This document shows, piece by piece, positions 35,012 through 46,680 of a stretch of 64,000 nucleotides of DNA. A program made the translations under genes and the position numbers. Source of the DNA: Chrysemys picta bellii (Eukaryota; Chordata; Testudines; Emydidae); contig NC_088791.1 in NCBI RefSeq assembly GCF_011386835.1, forward strand, positions 10,292,998-10,356,997. Reading direction: 5' to 3'. The notes beneath the pieces are model-generated. The model saw nothing but the letters and a program-made list of their open reading frames with translations. It ran no database searches and had not been told where the DNA came from. Numbering within the stretch: position 1 is the first letter of the stretch; every line of letters starts with the position of its first letter.

Positions 35012-35585
35012 TGTTGGGGTAGCCTCTGAGACCTTAACCACTCTGGAGTATGTTGAGGTGGCTTCTCAGATCTTCTCCACTCAGCTGTCTCTGAGACCTT
35101 ATCCACTCGGTTCCCAAGAGCTCAGCTTGACTCAGAACTCGTCACTGAGTTTTCTTTATTGCCATACAATCACACTACTCAAGCGTAGGGGCTGGGTACA
35201 GGGCATACCACACATCCAAAGTTACACAGCAGCCCCCTTCCTTTATATACCTTTACACATCACACTACATTCACTCTACATTGCATCCCGTGTTTTGGGA
35301 TTGGCTTGGTTACTTTGCAGGAACTAATCCATACAGAGCATGCTCTGTCCATGCGCTGTCCATGTTCGACTTTACTCTTTACTTCATCTTTACACCCCTG
35401 ATTTCTCTTGCCCGTTGTTAGCTTGCTCTTAGTAATTGGTTCCCGGAGTGTCTCCCTTCTTCTCTTAGCTTGCTCAGGCATTCTGTCTTTTAGCTTACGT
35501 TTAGCACAAATACTCCATTTTCAGCTTGCTGATCTGGTAGCCTCCTTAATCCGGTCTTCTAAGAAATGAGGCCTCCCCCATGTTT
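35012..35585 (-). mobile_element. Reverse-strand LTR, probably solo
   Basis: On the minus strand a TATA box (gtatataaag, + 35241-35250) is followed about 90 bp later by a poly(A) signal (aataaa, + 35155-35160). The element ends near ...ggctaccccaaca. This U3-R-U5-like order and the inverted ends (tgttgggg / ccccca on +) suggest an endogenous retrovirus-type LTR. No coding region adjoins it. The outer limits and target duplication are uncertain. Confidence 0.55.
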
Positions 35586-35899
35586 AATTACTCATGGCAA
35601 GCCAGACCTACATCTTTAAGTGGCCAAAGTTGCACAAGTGTGAATGGGCTTTTCTAAAGTGCTGTGTTGGCCTCCCCTTGCTTTCGCTGAAGTCAGCTGG
35701 TAAATCTCCCACTGACATGATTGGGAGCAGAGTTAGACCAACGCGGAGTGCTTTTGAAAATCCTACCGTTTGATCCCAGAGGGGCCCCAACGTGGCAAAG
35801 TTTGAACCTAGATCCAAGCTGTTGGGATGTTGGGATCTAAGCTTTTGTTTCCGGCCCATCTCTAATGTTAATGAGCACAGGAGTGATGTGAGGGATGAG

Positions 35900-37320
35900 T
35901 CCTGGAAGTGCGACTGAGATCCCGATCTGAGCCAGGCCAGTCAGACTCAGCACCGAGTGCCTTGACGTCGGGTAGGAGTGCTCCTCCTACCAGACCAGAG
36001 TCCCGGCACCGATCACTATTCCCAATGCCTAGAAAAAGGCATAAGAAAGGGCCAGCCAAAGGGGGGCGATCCCTGGCACTGAAGACAGCCAGGCATGGGG
36101 ATCAGAGTAGAGTGTGATCTAAGTCAAAGCGCTCCTCGGCCTTGATACCACAGAAGTTGACACCATTAAGTTCGGTCCCAGAAGAGCCTTCTCTATTTGC
36201 AGCAGCGTGCAGCACCAATGCTATCTCGGTACCCACCACATCAGAGGCGTTTGCCACTGCCAGGGACCTTCTCTCGCTGTCAGTACCGGTATCACCGGCA
36301 GAAAGGAGTCGGTGTTATCAGTACCGGTGCAGAGGAGTGAACCTTCTGGGTCCTTTCAATGTTCGGTACCACACCCTTTGGTACTGTCAAAAGGGAAACC
36401 AGCTATGCTTGTCACGGAGCAGACCTCTCCACTATGGCATTGATCTCCAGCACCCCTTGGAATGCCACTCCCGTGGTCACTGGACAGAAACTCGTCCTCT
36501 TCCGAGTGGGAGACCAGGTCCTAGTTCTCCCATCCTAGGAGCTGCTCTCACTACTCCTCAAGACATTTCCACCCTTCCATGGACCCAGGCATAGGAATAA
36601 CATTGAGTGGTTGGTCAGGAGGTCACTGGGGACCTACCCCGGTCCAGTGGCCATTTTGGAACCCATGGGGGTTTCCCCCAGTTTCCAGGGCGTATTCCAG
36701 GTACTCCTATTCGGTGGCCTTGGAAAGACGGGCACCACTGTCCCATCAGGCAGCACCCAGTCCGGACTCCGGTACCAACCCTGGTACTGAATGATTCAGG
36801 ATATTTGTAAAGCAGCAACCTGGTCATCAGTGCACATGTTCTCCTCCCATTACACCATCCCTCAGCATTCCAGAGATGATGCCAATTTTGGCTGAGCTGT
36901 ACTGTTGAGCTTTGCTGCAGTCTGTGTGTTCATTAACTCCGATCCTTCCGCCTAGTCAACTTCTTGGGCGTCACCTAGAGTGTTATGCACATGTGCAATC
37001 ACGCGAAGAAGAAAAAATGGATACTGACCTTCCATAACTGTTGTTCTTCGAGATGTGCTGCACATGTCCATTCCACAACCCACCCTCCTGCCCCCTCTAC
37101 GTCGGAGTTTTCCGGAAAGAAGGAACTGAAGGGGCTGTGGGGTCGGTTGGACACTTTATACTGGCACTAATGGCCTGCGGCAGCAGAGGGCACTCAAGCC
37201 GCCTCAACGGGTGCTGCTGAGGGAAAAAAGTTCCGGCAACTGTGCTTGGGGCGCGTAGGCACCTAGAGTGGAATGGACACGTGCAACGCATCGTGAAGAA
37301 CAACAGTTATGGAAGGTTTC
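35900..37320 (+). mobile_element. Degraded DIRS-type (tyrosine-recombinase) retroelement
   Basis: The 5' part carries a basic gag-like segment (PRKRHKKGPAKGGRSLALK) and further on SEAFATARDLLSLS, phrases I associate with turtle DIRS gag. After a large internal loss, about 36795-36890 reads DICKAATWSSVHMFSSHYTI. That resembles the C-terminal tyrosine-recombinase end of DIRS elements. It stops early at TGA. An inverted repeat follows (37028-37076 and 37269-37316). No reverse transcriptase remains. Family assignment is from memory of motifs. Confidence 0.65.
37028..37316. repeat. 48-bp inverted repeat arms of the DIRS-like element
   Basis: The left arm 37028-37076 begins ccttccataactgttgttct. 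The right arm 37269-37316 ends agaacaacagttatggaagg. They are inverted copies with about five differences, separated by roughly 190 bp. A third, related piece ('cacctagagtgttatgcaca') precedes them at about 36970. DIRS elements use inverted termini and an internal complementary region, which this fits. Confidence 0.75.
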
Positions 37321-37465
37321 CACTCTGGGAAACATTTCAAGATTTTGACTTTTTGTCGCAATACAGGACAAAACAAATTTCAAAATGTTGGAGTTTCCTG
37401 CTGGACAGAAAATTCTGTTTTCTGCTAGCTCTACTTTTAAACATACTCTTCACTTTCTGAAAAAT

Positions 37466-37466
<1 letters not shown>

Positions 37467-37503
<37 letters not shown>
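37467..37503. repeat. (TC)n microsatellite
   Basis: About 16 TC units after a short ttct lead, uninterrupted. Confidence 0.95.
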
Positions 37504-37505
<2 letters not shown>

Positions 37506-39413
37506 AATTGCTTTTCTGTAGCTCCTAGCACCACAGCATCTCCACCCAAAGGTGAAATCTTTGGCAAGGCTGAGGAAAATCTCCTCAGCCGTTTCTGAGA
37601 ACATTATGTTCGAGGCACTGTCCCACAGGAATTAAGCATCTTGCGAGGTGTCAGAGGTGGGAGTGACACACAGAGCTGGGATTTGAATCTCAGATTCCAA
37701 CTTCAGGGGCATTGGAATGTGGGCTTTTTTTGCTTGGCCTGGTGTAGAAATTGCGGTCAGCTGTGGTGCAGGGTTTTTTTTTGGATTTAGGGGATTAGCT
37801 CAAACTGGCTCCAGTGTAAAGCTCTCAAAGAAACACCAATGGACAAAACAAATGATCGGTCTCACTGTGGTGATTTGGAGCTGCCAAGTTTGGTGGGGAT
37901 GATACGGCGGGGCCCTTCATCACCACTGGAAAAACTCTTTGTTTCATTGCAGCAGGTTACCCCTTACACCAGTGCTCGCTGTGCCGTCTCCAGGCTGGGC
38001 CTGTTACGGGGGCTTCTGCAAAATCGAGCTTTCTGAAATTTAAACGGCTCAAGAACAGCTGCCCCCTGCTGGATAGAGTACAGTCGGATCTGCTCCGGGG
38101 TTTGCCAGTGTCTCCCCCACTTACGCTCTAAAGCCTAAGGGCTGCACGGAGTAGAGATGTGGGCTTTTGCAGCAGAAGAGTGTCAGTTCTAGTCCGTGTG
38201 CGGCCTGTATGTGTTTAGCTAGCAGTTGTAGCATCTGGGTCATGAGCTGTTACGGATTGGCACCCTTTGGGGCTATAATTCAGCTACATACCCACTGTTG
38301 CCAGCTATCTATGTATACATGACCTAGGGACTATAACTCACCATCTCCCCTCTTATATACAGTCTCTGTTCTTTGCATGCTGGTACAAACTGGTTTGGTG
38401 GCACAGATACAGGAGAGTCAGCGGAGCAGTCCTATAGCTGTAGTGTCAGAGATGGGTTGCAAACCCCAATACCATACCCCTTTGCGGTCCTTGATCCTCT
38501 CCCATGGGTCCATCATCACTCTGGTGCCCACGGTAATGGCAGGTGGGGCCTTGACAGTGCAGTTTGTGGGGGGTCTTTTGAACTCAGCATTGGAAAGCAG
38601 CAGAGAGCAGCCAGGTTCTCCCAGCTCCTGCCAGCATCTAGGATATCTTTGCCTGGAAAACTGCAAGGCAAGAATCTAGCTGCCAGCATGGCTTCCCAGC
38701 TGGCAGTGCTAATAGCAAACAGGTGAGAACATCCAAGAGGGAATTCCCACTCCCCATCATTTCACTGTGGCGTGATCCATGCCAGTGCTGGCAGATGGCA
38801 CCCAGGACATCATCTGAATGGGCAGCAAAGGCCTTTGGAACCATCATGAGAAGCACCTTTCCTTCATCATCTCATATGGCAAACCATTTAGGCCAATCCA
38901 AAGCTCCTTGAAGTCTTTCAATGGGAGTCCATGTCCTGACTTCAATGGGCCTTGGATCAGGCCCTGAGTATGTAGCAGAGATTGGTTGGACCTTTCTGTC
39001 TTGGATTCCTCTCCTCCCCCTGCTCCCTCTCCTCCCCCACAGCTTTCCACTGATGAAGTTTTATGGCTGATGGACATTTACAAAACCTGGAGCTTAATCT
39101 CAGTGCAAAAGTCCCACCCTCCCACAAGTAGATAGACTTGTTCCCAGGTATCCCTTGATAGGCCGCATGCAGAGCTGGCCTGGTGCAGCGTTACTCACGT
39201 AGGAGAGGCAACGGGATGTATCCCATGGGGTGGAATTTTGGAAACTGTATGTTTGGGACCAGAAGCGAGACGCAACAACGCGGATGTATTTGTGAGGGAG
39301 CCATTCATGGTGACGTGAGCCTGCGATAGTCTGAGATGCTGATACAACTCCTGCCTTGGTGGCCTTTGATATGCCAGTGTGTCTATCTGTTTGCTCTTGC
39401 CTCTTTTCTTCAG

Positions 39414-39565
39414 ATCATCCCGGTGACGGGCCCTCGGGAAGGAGGAACCAAAGTGACAATCCGGGGAGAGAATCTGGGCCTGGAGTTCCGGGACATTGCA
39501 TCTCACGTCAAAGTGGCTGGAGTGGAGTGCAAACCACTGGTGGAAGGATACATCCCGGCAGAGCA
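39414..39565 (+). CDS. PLXNA4: PLXNA4 internal exon 4 of 9 in window (IPT/TIG module, first half)
   Basis: This 152-bp exon follows tttcttcag and ends in the middle of a Gln codon (CA|gtaag). It encodes [20 protein letters not shown], then [20 protein letters not shown] and [10 protein letters not shown]. The P-x-x-GP-x-x-GGT-x-V-x-I-x-G-x-NLG signature is the classic start of an IPT/TIG immunoglobulin-like fold. It continues directly from PSI3. The intron after it is the shortest in the window, at 821 bp. Confidence 0.95.
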
Positions 39566-40386
39566 GTAAGTTGGACATGTACTGGATTGTGAAACAATGT
39601 GCTCAGTAACACCTCTGCTGCCCCCCCTTAGCTCTGCGGGAGGAGTCAGAGCCCCCAGGAAGCCAGAAATTGAATGTGTTCTTCGTGCAGACAAACCCCG
39701 CACAAACCGCCCAGGAAGAGGAGGGTTGGGTAATGCGTAGCTCCTCTCCTTCTCCAGCTATCACAAAGTCATTCCCAAAGCACTGCCTTAGCCTATGGCG
39801 TGGCAGTGAGTCTGTTGTGGTCTTCACTGTTCCTGCTCCCAGCAGGAGCTCCCCGGTTTTGTTGAGTAAGGGCATGTGGATTGTCCCCTACTCCTGGGAT
39901 CTCTGCCCCACCTTAGTTGACAGCCACCAGCGCTGGGCAGAAGAGAGCTGGTTTAGGTCCCATCTTCAGGACAGAAGCACTGAGAACTGAGTTTGCACTG
40001 CAGTGGCCAGCAATGAGTGGGAGCCCAAGAGCTGATGTGGGATTGGAACCCGCAGCCCAACCCAAAGGTGAGTGCTACTGCTGGGTTGGACTAGCAAATG
40101 GATTGGTAAGAGGAGAGGGGAGAGACTAACTGGCCAGATCCTCAGCGGGTGTAAATTATCCTAGTTCTATGGCTTTCGGAGGAGCTTTGCTGATTTACAC
40201 CTGCTGAGGGTCTAGCCAAATGGTCCAGAGACATACCTGATCAGCGAACAGATTTCCCCAGGGGTTCCTGTGGGTCGGGCGCTGGCAAGGAGTGAGCAGG
40301 GTCTGTGGGCTCTGCGGAGATAGGTCTGTTGTACCAGCGTGAACTGACCCGAACCCCTTGCCCTCCCCTCTATGCTTTCCATGCAG
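39566..40386 (+). other. Plexin intron, 821 bp
   Basis: Short GT-AG intron that splits a Gln codon after its second base. It contains one ~87-bp fold-back repeat (40131-40217) and otherwise unique sequence. Confidence 0.85.
40131..40217. repeat. Fold-back (hairpin) repeat
   Basis: The left arm tggccagatcctcagcgggt plus gtaaat and the right arm atttac plus acctgctgagggtctagcca are inverted copies around a ~35-bp centre. It is related to the sequences at 63844-63924 and 17881-18050. Confidence 0.7.
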
Positions 40387-40504
40387 GATAGTGTGCGAGA
40401 TGGGAGAGGCCAAACCCAGCCAGCACGCCGGATTCGTGGAGATCTGCGTGGCCGAGTGTAAGCCCGAGTTCATGGCCAGGTCCTCCCAGCTGTACTACTT
40501 TATG
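40387..40504 (+). CDS. PLXNA4: PLXNA4 internal exon 5 of 9 in window (IPT/TIG module, second half)
   Basis: This 118-bp exon starts after catgcag. Its first base completes CA|G (Gln) from the previous exon. It ends phase 0 at atg|gtaagc. It reads IVCEMGEAKPSQHAGFVEIC and then VAECKPEFMARSSQLYYFM. VCEMGEA and the C-rich strand end the IPT begun in the previous exon. Together the two exons give 90 codons. Confidence 0.95.
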
Positions 40505-41224
40505 GTAAGCCCCATAACAGAGCATCCCCTGGGATCAGAAGGAACTAAGGTCCCATCCAACTGCCATTTAGATCAGTTAACGTCTTTCCATTGAGCTTGA
40601 ATAGGAATTGAGTCTGTCCATCATTTTCTCTTACCTTCTTCTATGCTCCTTCTTCCCCCTTCCCCTCCACCTCAGCAACAGGGCCCATATGCAGCCTGCA
40701 TGGCCATTCCTTCCCACTAGAAATCTACATGCCATTGGCTGGTGTTCCTATAGAATGCAACAGCTGTAGCAAGTGGTGCCTGGTGCCTTCCGGGTGCACT
40801 GGGGAAAGCAGTGTTGTGATCTGGAGGACAATTTAAGCTGATTAACCAGAAATCTGAATGGTGGGATACACTGGACTATAGAACAGTCTCCCAAAGGAAA
40901 CTCAGGAAACTCCATCCCAGCAACCATGGAGACTGTACTGGGGAACCAATAGGGAATGGGCTAGGATTGTTGCCTGCGGGGAACTCCGCGTGTGATCCAG
41001 GCAACTGCCATCCTCAGGAGCTTTTCTAGCCCATCTCAAACATTCTCCATCTCATCATGGCTGCCCTCTTGTTCCTGTTCCAGGCACTATAGCAAGCACT
41101 TGGAGATGATGGTGATGGGGAGAGAATAGATGGATGGTCCTGGCTTAAAACACAAGAACCTTGGTATTCAGACTATGCTGATGCAGTGAGACCTTCCTAC
41201 CACCAAATCCTTAGGAGAACTAGT

Positions 41225-41570
41225 GATTAGCCCTGGGCCTGAAGGGTATAGGGGGAGGGGAAGAGCTGACCCATCTCTCCTGGGCCTGAGGGGCAGTGTG
41301 TAGGGATGTGGTCTAGCTCTGCTGGGCCTGAGGGGTGACAGGGGAAAAACTGGCCCAAATCTCCTGAGCCAAGGCGGGACGCACACTTGGCTCTGTTGGA
41401 CCTCAGAGGCTATGGGGGAAGAGCTGGTCTGACTCTTCTTGGCCAAGGGGGGGACGCACACCTGGCTCTGCTGGGCCTGAGGGGTGATGGGTAGGTCATG
41501 AAGAGCTGGCCCAGATCTCCTGGGCCAAGCGGGAGGAGCACACTTGGTTCTTCTGGGCCTGAGAGGCCAT
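41225..41570. repeat. Degenerate tandem array, unit about 70-85 bp
   Basis: Units contain 'ctctgctgggcctgaggggt', 'gaagagctggcccagatctc' and 'ctgggccaag.gggacgcaca' in the same order four to five times. Spacing and sequence drift between units. Confidence 0.78.
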
Positions 41571-43744
41571 CCTATGTCCCAAGCCTGGGACCATAGAGGC
41601 TAAGGAATAGCCAGACAGCATCAGAATTGAATGGCAAGAAAGCAGTGCAAAGACAGAAAGGCTCTTCGCCATGCTAACAGTGCCGTGAGAGAGCGAGCAG
41701 CTGAAGGGAGCAGCTTGGAGCAAACTCTCGGCCTATCCAATGGGCACCCTGCAAATCCCATCAGGGAGTGCGTCACCACCCCGGCTCTCAGGGCCACCCA
41801 CGCCTGCAGATGCCATCATTAACCGCATGGTAGATGCCGGGGTGGGTCATGCCTGCTGCTCCCGGAGGAGCCCCACTGCAACTTAAGTGCTAATGAGCCT
41901 TTCAAAAGGTAGCCCTGAGAATCACAGCAGCAGCTTGGAGCCAGCCCTGGAGAAGGAGCTGGGAAACTAACAGGAGCTGCTGAAGGGGGTGGGGGAAGGC
42001 AATAGATCTCACCCTGATACCGCCCCCCAGGTAAGAGCCACCGCTGGTATGGGATACACACGGATCCTTAGTACCACCGCCCCATGTACAGTCACCCCAC
42101 CCTGGCTGCAGTCCTGGGGATGGCCACATGTTCCAAGAGGAACATCCTGCGCATGATGTGTGGGGCTGGGGAGAGATGTGGTCAGAGCCCAGGGCTGGGA
42201 GCCAGACGCTCCTGAGTTCTAATAATCTCAGCTCTGATCGTGCCTCTATCCATTGTCCTGGGCCCGTATATTCAAGTGTGACACGGGTCTTTTGCCATCC
42301 CTAATTTCTGCAATGAAGAGCCTCAGAAGAAGGGGATGTGCAGGATTCCCGCTGTCCCCACAACAAAAGGCTGTTCTTTGGGTTTTATCTGGAATGAACT
42401 TTGTATTCGAGTGGCCACCTGGGCACGGCAGCTACGCTGCTGTTTTAAGGTGGGTAGCAGCAAGCAAGTGGATTTGTACTTTCTGCCCAGGGCATCAGTC
42501 TGCGCTAAGGTGTGGGAGTCTCTGGGTCTGACTCTGCTCTCTGATACATCAGTGTAAATTAGGAATAATGCCACTGAAGTCAGTGGAGTGACACTGGTAT
42601 AAAAGTGATGTGAGAAGGGAATCAATCCCACTGTGCCTTTGTCTGTCTGTGTGCAGTCAACTCCCCCTCACTCCGTCTCCCCTGGCTTCCATCATGCACT
42701 GCTTGTGTAAGAGACCTGCTACGGCCCCTTTCTAGGGTGTGCTGGGATTACTCGGCCCTTTTTTTGCCAGTGAACGTGCATACATGAAGCCAGCAGATCT
42801 CGATGTGTTTTCAATGAGCTGCTGTCTTCGCTCCCAAAGAGAGCTGGCTTCATCTCAGAGGGGTTTGAATGCACCTGAGCATCATTTTTCACTGGAACGG
42901 GCATTGGTGATGACATGTCAATAGCTGCGGTTTTCACATTCTGCTAGGGATGTTTCGCTAACCTCTGGCTCTCCCAGTGCTATTCAGAAGCTACCTACGG
43001 TGATGGGGACAGAGAAGTGCCTAGACGGAGAGTTCCCATCAGGCAGACAGAAGGGCTCTTTCCAAAACAGTACCCTTGAGCTTGTTACCTTTGTCCGTTT
43101 GTAACAGCTTCTCCCGCTGGCTGTTACCTTCTTGGCTGCCCGTTACTCCATCTGTGCCTGAGTCTAACGTCAGTGGGGTTTTCTTCGCTGAATGCCTCCA
43201 TACCGTTGTGCTAGGCAGGGAAAACAGCTGCTCTCTAGCCCACCCATCTGATGCCTTCTCCCATATTCATCGCTCCCTCGTCGGCAAGTCACATTCCTGG
43301 CTCTGCTTTGCCCCAGTCCCAGGGAGATGGTTACGTTACCTACACATCACGACATGCCTTGCAAGGCTTCAGGGGGATTTGACATACTAGACTCAGGGGC
43401 GGCAGCTGCAAGGACAGAGCGATGCTCGGTGATCAAGGGGGGGAAGCTGCCACGGGAGCAGGAAGGGTTGGGAGAACGTTGGCCCTAGGTCAGGCATGGT
43501 GGTAGCAGGCAGAGAAGGGAGGCTCTGGAGTAGGACACCTTGGGTGGCCACATCAGTAAGTGCAGATTGCGCCAATGGCAGGGTGGGGAAGCGGGTTCAC
43601 AAGAAGGAAATACAGGGAAGAGAGGATGACAGCACCAAGGAAGGACACACAGTGTTTGTGGAAGATGGATTGGACAGCTCCATCTCCATCCATTCAGCCT
43701 GTTACAGCTCCACTAACCCTCCTTGCATTTTCTGTTGCATTTTG

Positions 43745-44070
43745 CCAACAAGGAAATGGTAAACTTGGAACTCCTTACCTGAGGAGGTAGTGAAGGCTAG
43801 GACTATAACAGAGTTTAAAAGAGAACTGGATAAATTCATGGTGGTTAAGTCCATTAATGGCTATTAGCCAGGACGGGTAAGGAATGGTGTCCCTAGCCTC
43901 TGTCTGTCAGAGGGTGGAGATGGATGGCAGGAGAGAGATCACTTGATCATTGCCTGTTAGGTTCACTCCCTCTGGGGCACCTGGCATTGGCCACTGTCGG
44001 TAGACAGGATACTGGGCTAGATGGACCTTTGGTCTGACCCGGTATGGCCTTTCTTATGTTCTTATGTAAA
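43745..44070 (+). mobile_element. CR1 LINE 3' end
   Basis: Contains 'ggaactccttacctgaggag', 'aagagaactggataaattca', 'ccactgtcggtagacaggat' and 'ctgacccggtatggcctttc', ending at the 'gttcttatgt' tail. It is the least diverged CR1 tail here judged by eye. Confidence 0.88.
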
Positions 44071-45214
44071 GAGTCTGGAGTCTGATTTTTAGTGCAAATA
44101 CCCTGAGCCACAAATCCTCTGATAATACCTCCCAAAACTCAGTGACCCTCTGCAGCAGGGCATCTTGGTTGGGATTCCTTTTTGCTAAGGACCATTGAAT
44201 GCAGGATGGTGAAGTCATTTGGATAGGTTTCATAGAAAACTCAACAGAGGAGGAGAAAGATGCCTCAGGAGATTGGGTCAGGGATATGGAGCCTGTCACC
44301 TTTAGGACCACTGGGGCAAATTTTACGGGGATTGTTAGTGATTGAAAGTAGCCAACATCCAATGGCTGTTCAGTGGCTTATGTGGAATGAGTTGGTGATT
44401 CTCAGTCCAAATCCTACTAGACAGGAAACTGCATCAAAGCCAGGACCTTGACAGTCAGCACTAATTTGCACCCTGGTTGGCAGTCTTGGGTGAGAAGCTA
44501 AGGAATCAATCAATGGGACATGGTGATTGCACCTGCATCTCACCAAAGGATAATCCCATGAGAGCAAGGTGTCAATGCAGGGAGCTTACCCTGCTGTGTA
44601 GAGAAACTTCAGACTCCTGGGCTGCTGTCAGGTCGGCCCCTTTTCTAAGTGCTAACTTCCTTTGGAATGAAAGCGGAGCAGAAAGATTGCTGGTGTGTTT
44701 CAGTGTGTTTGCAACATGATTAGCCGGCGATGGGGGGGCTGAAAGAGGGAACCAGAACGCGTGTTGGGTGGTTTTATACAATTTTATCAATGGTCTCCGA
44801 AGCTCAGGAATATGTTCATGTATTGTACCTGCTCATTCAGAGGAATTGGGGAGAGCTTCAAGCTTTTGTGCTATCGTTCTTAAAAAGAAAAAAAATCTTC
44901 ATTTAAATGCAGATAGTAGCTTTTCACTTGGGAGTGAGTGGAAAGTTTTTCTATTAAAATGCTAATGAAAGAATAAACTGTAACTTCAAATTTCTCCCTG
45001 AAAATGGACGCCTCCTCTCTGTGTTTTGGTATCAGTGTAATCTGTGCCTTCGGAGTATGATTATTGTATCTTGATTGGAGGGGTGAGGGGAGTTCATTTT
45101 CTCTTGGCCGTTAAGGAATCTTTTCAGATACATTTGTCAAGCATCTGGGCATATTTTGAAGAGCAGCTCAAAAAAAAAAAAAGTGAGCATGAACTAAATG
45201 AAATGATGATTTGG

Positions 45215-45510
45215 AAATGATACCTTCCCTTAGTAGTAGTGTTAGGGTAGCACGTACAGATCAATGCTTTGTTGTGCCAGGCATTGTAGATACACCAGTC
45301 CCAGACAGTTCCTGCCCCAAAGATCTTACCATCTAAATAGATAAGACAGGCAGTATTATTACCCTCATTTAACGCATGAGTAACGGAGGCACAGAAAGAT
45401 CCAGTGACTTACTTAGGGGTCACACAGCAAGTCTGTGACAGAGCCACGTGTTGAACCCAGATCTTCAGAGCCCCAGTGCACAAGGCCACCCTTCCTTTCC
45501 TTTTTCCCTT
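45215..45510 (-). repeat. Antisense CORE-SINE-like copy
   Basis: The + strand reads 'gtagcacgtacagatcaatg', 'tcctgccccaaagatcttac', 'catctaaatagataagacag', 'ggaggcacagaaagatccag' and 'cagcaagtctgtgacagagc'. Confidence 0.8.
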
Positions 45511-46134
45511 ATGGGAAAGTCCGACGTAATTGACTAGAGAGTGGTCAGCTTTCTACAGAATGTTCAGCCCCCCTATAGAATTCCATAGCAGGGTTATTAT
45601 CCTCTGTCCCAGTCTATACCTTGGCTTCGAAAACCTATAGCAAGGAGCTCATTTGCTCTTAACATCAACAGGGTTTTTGAGTAATGTTTTTGTCTCTGTT
45701 ACACTCTGTCGGACTTCTTCATGCAGTCGATATAACACACGTGCCGTGCCACTTCTGATCCATTCAGCCGGTGCAGGATCTGAATGGCTTGGCTTCCTGG
45801 GGCGCTGGTGTATCAGAGCAAGGTTACTTCTGAGCTTTCTCTGAAGGGCCAGGGAGACCTGGGGCCCTTGGCTGTGGTCACTCCATGCCTGCGACTCCCT
45901 TTTGAAATCATTGAACGTTTATGAGCGGGTGGAACATCTGGCCCAGTTTCAGGGGGGAAAAGGTAAGAGACAAGACATGATAAACCAATAGGATCATGGT
46001 CGCCAAGGCTCATGGCCTCTGTTGCTTACCAGCCCAATAGAATAAGGCAAATACTAAAGACACCCCATTCCTACTGGTACCGACTGGCAAACATACCCCC
46101 GATGCATTCTCAATGTGACCCTTTCTCTCCACAG

Positions 46135-46271
46135 ACTCTGACTCTCTCTGACCTGAAGCCAAAGCGGGGTCCAGTGTCGGGGGGCACACAGGTGACCATT
46201 ACAGGCACCAACCTGAATGCTGGCAGCAACGTTGTGGTGACATTTGGCCGGCAGCCCTGTCTCTTTTACAG
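46135..46271 (+). CDS. PLXNA4: PLXNA4 internal exon 6 of 9 in window (next IPT/TIG module, first half)
   Basis: This 137-bp exon follows ctctccacag in phase 0. It ends with two bases (AG) of an Arg codon before gtgcgc. It encodes TLTLSDLKPKRGPVSGGTQV, then TITGTNLNAGSNVVVTFGRQ and PCLFY. L-x-P-x-x-GP-x-SGGT-x-V-x-I-x-G-x-NL marks a second IPT fold. The donor context (ag|gtgcgc) is weaker than the others but still GT. Confidence 0.94.
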
Positions 46272-46489
46272 GTGCGCACGTAATCCTTCCCTGCGGCTCG
46301 TGCCGGGGGCAGGGAGCCGCGAACGGAGGGATGTGGCTGGCGCCGTTTTCTGATGGGACTGTTGGGGCACCAGGCTATGAAATAGCCCCCTCTGTTTGTC
46401 CGGTGTCCTTGGTGCTGGGCTGGGCATGTGAAACGTGGTTACCGTGCTCCAGCACCTTCCCCATATGAAAGGGAGCTCACTGGGTCTCA

Positions 46490-46680
46490 TCCCGGTGCCT
46501 ATAGGATATTAGTTCTCCTCACCTAATCACCATACAAGGGGTCCCAGCTCATGGAGAGGTGACAACTGGACTAGCAGGGGGTATTGCAGATGAGGGTTGA
46601 GGTACGCTGGCTGAGACGTTTGGAGTCTTCGGACTGGAATAGCTGGGAGTGTTGCTGGTCACGTCTGAGCCAGAGCTGTT
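46490..46680 (+). repeat. Unnamed dispersed repeat, copy 1
   Basis: It shares with 51455-52080 an ordered set of phrases: 'attagttctcctcac', 'actggactagcag', 'gtattgcagatga', 'ggctgag' and 'ggactgga'. The family is not identified. Confidence 0.6.

Larger units (their letters stand above)
30568..39413 (+). other. Plexin intron, 8.8 kb
   Basis: GT-AG intron in phase 0. It contains nested CR1 pieces (31155-31740), a TIR MITE (32395-32732), a Cry-type SINE (33691-33870), a reverse-strand LTR (about 35012-35585) and a DIRS-type remnant (about 35900-37320). The AT-rich block 34320-34640 is unique and looks unlike the repeats around it. Confidence 0.8.
40505..46134 (+). other. Plexin intron, 5.6 kb
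   Basis: GT-AG intron in phase 0. It contains a degenerate ~75-bp tandem array (41225-41570), a CR1 3' end (43745-44070) and an antisense CORE-SINE-like copy (45215-45510). The remainder is unique, with no exon seen. Confidence 0.8.

Noticed and set aside
34626..35327. A 233-codon open frame on the + strand
   Set aside because: It runs from unique sequence into a reverse-strand LTR, has no recognisable domain or splice support, and ignores the element boundary. It is a chance frame.
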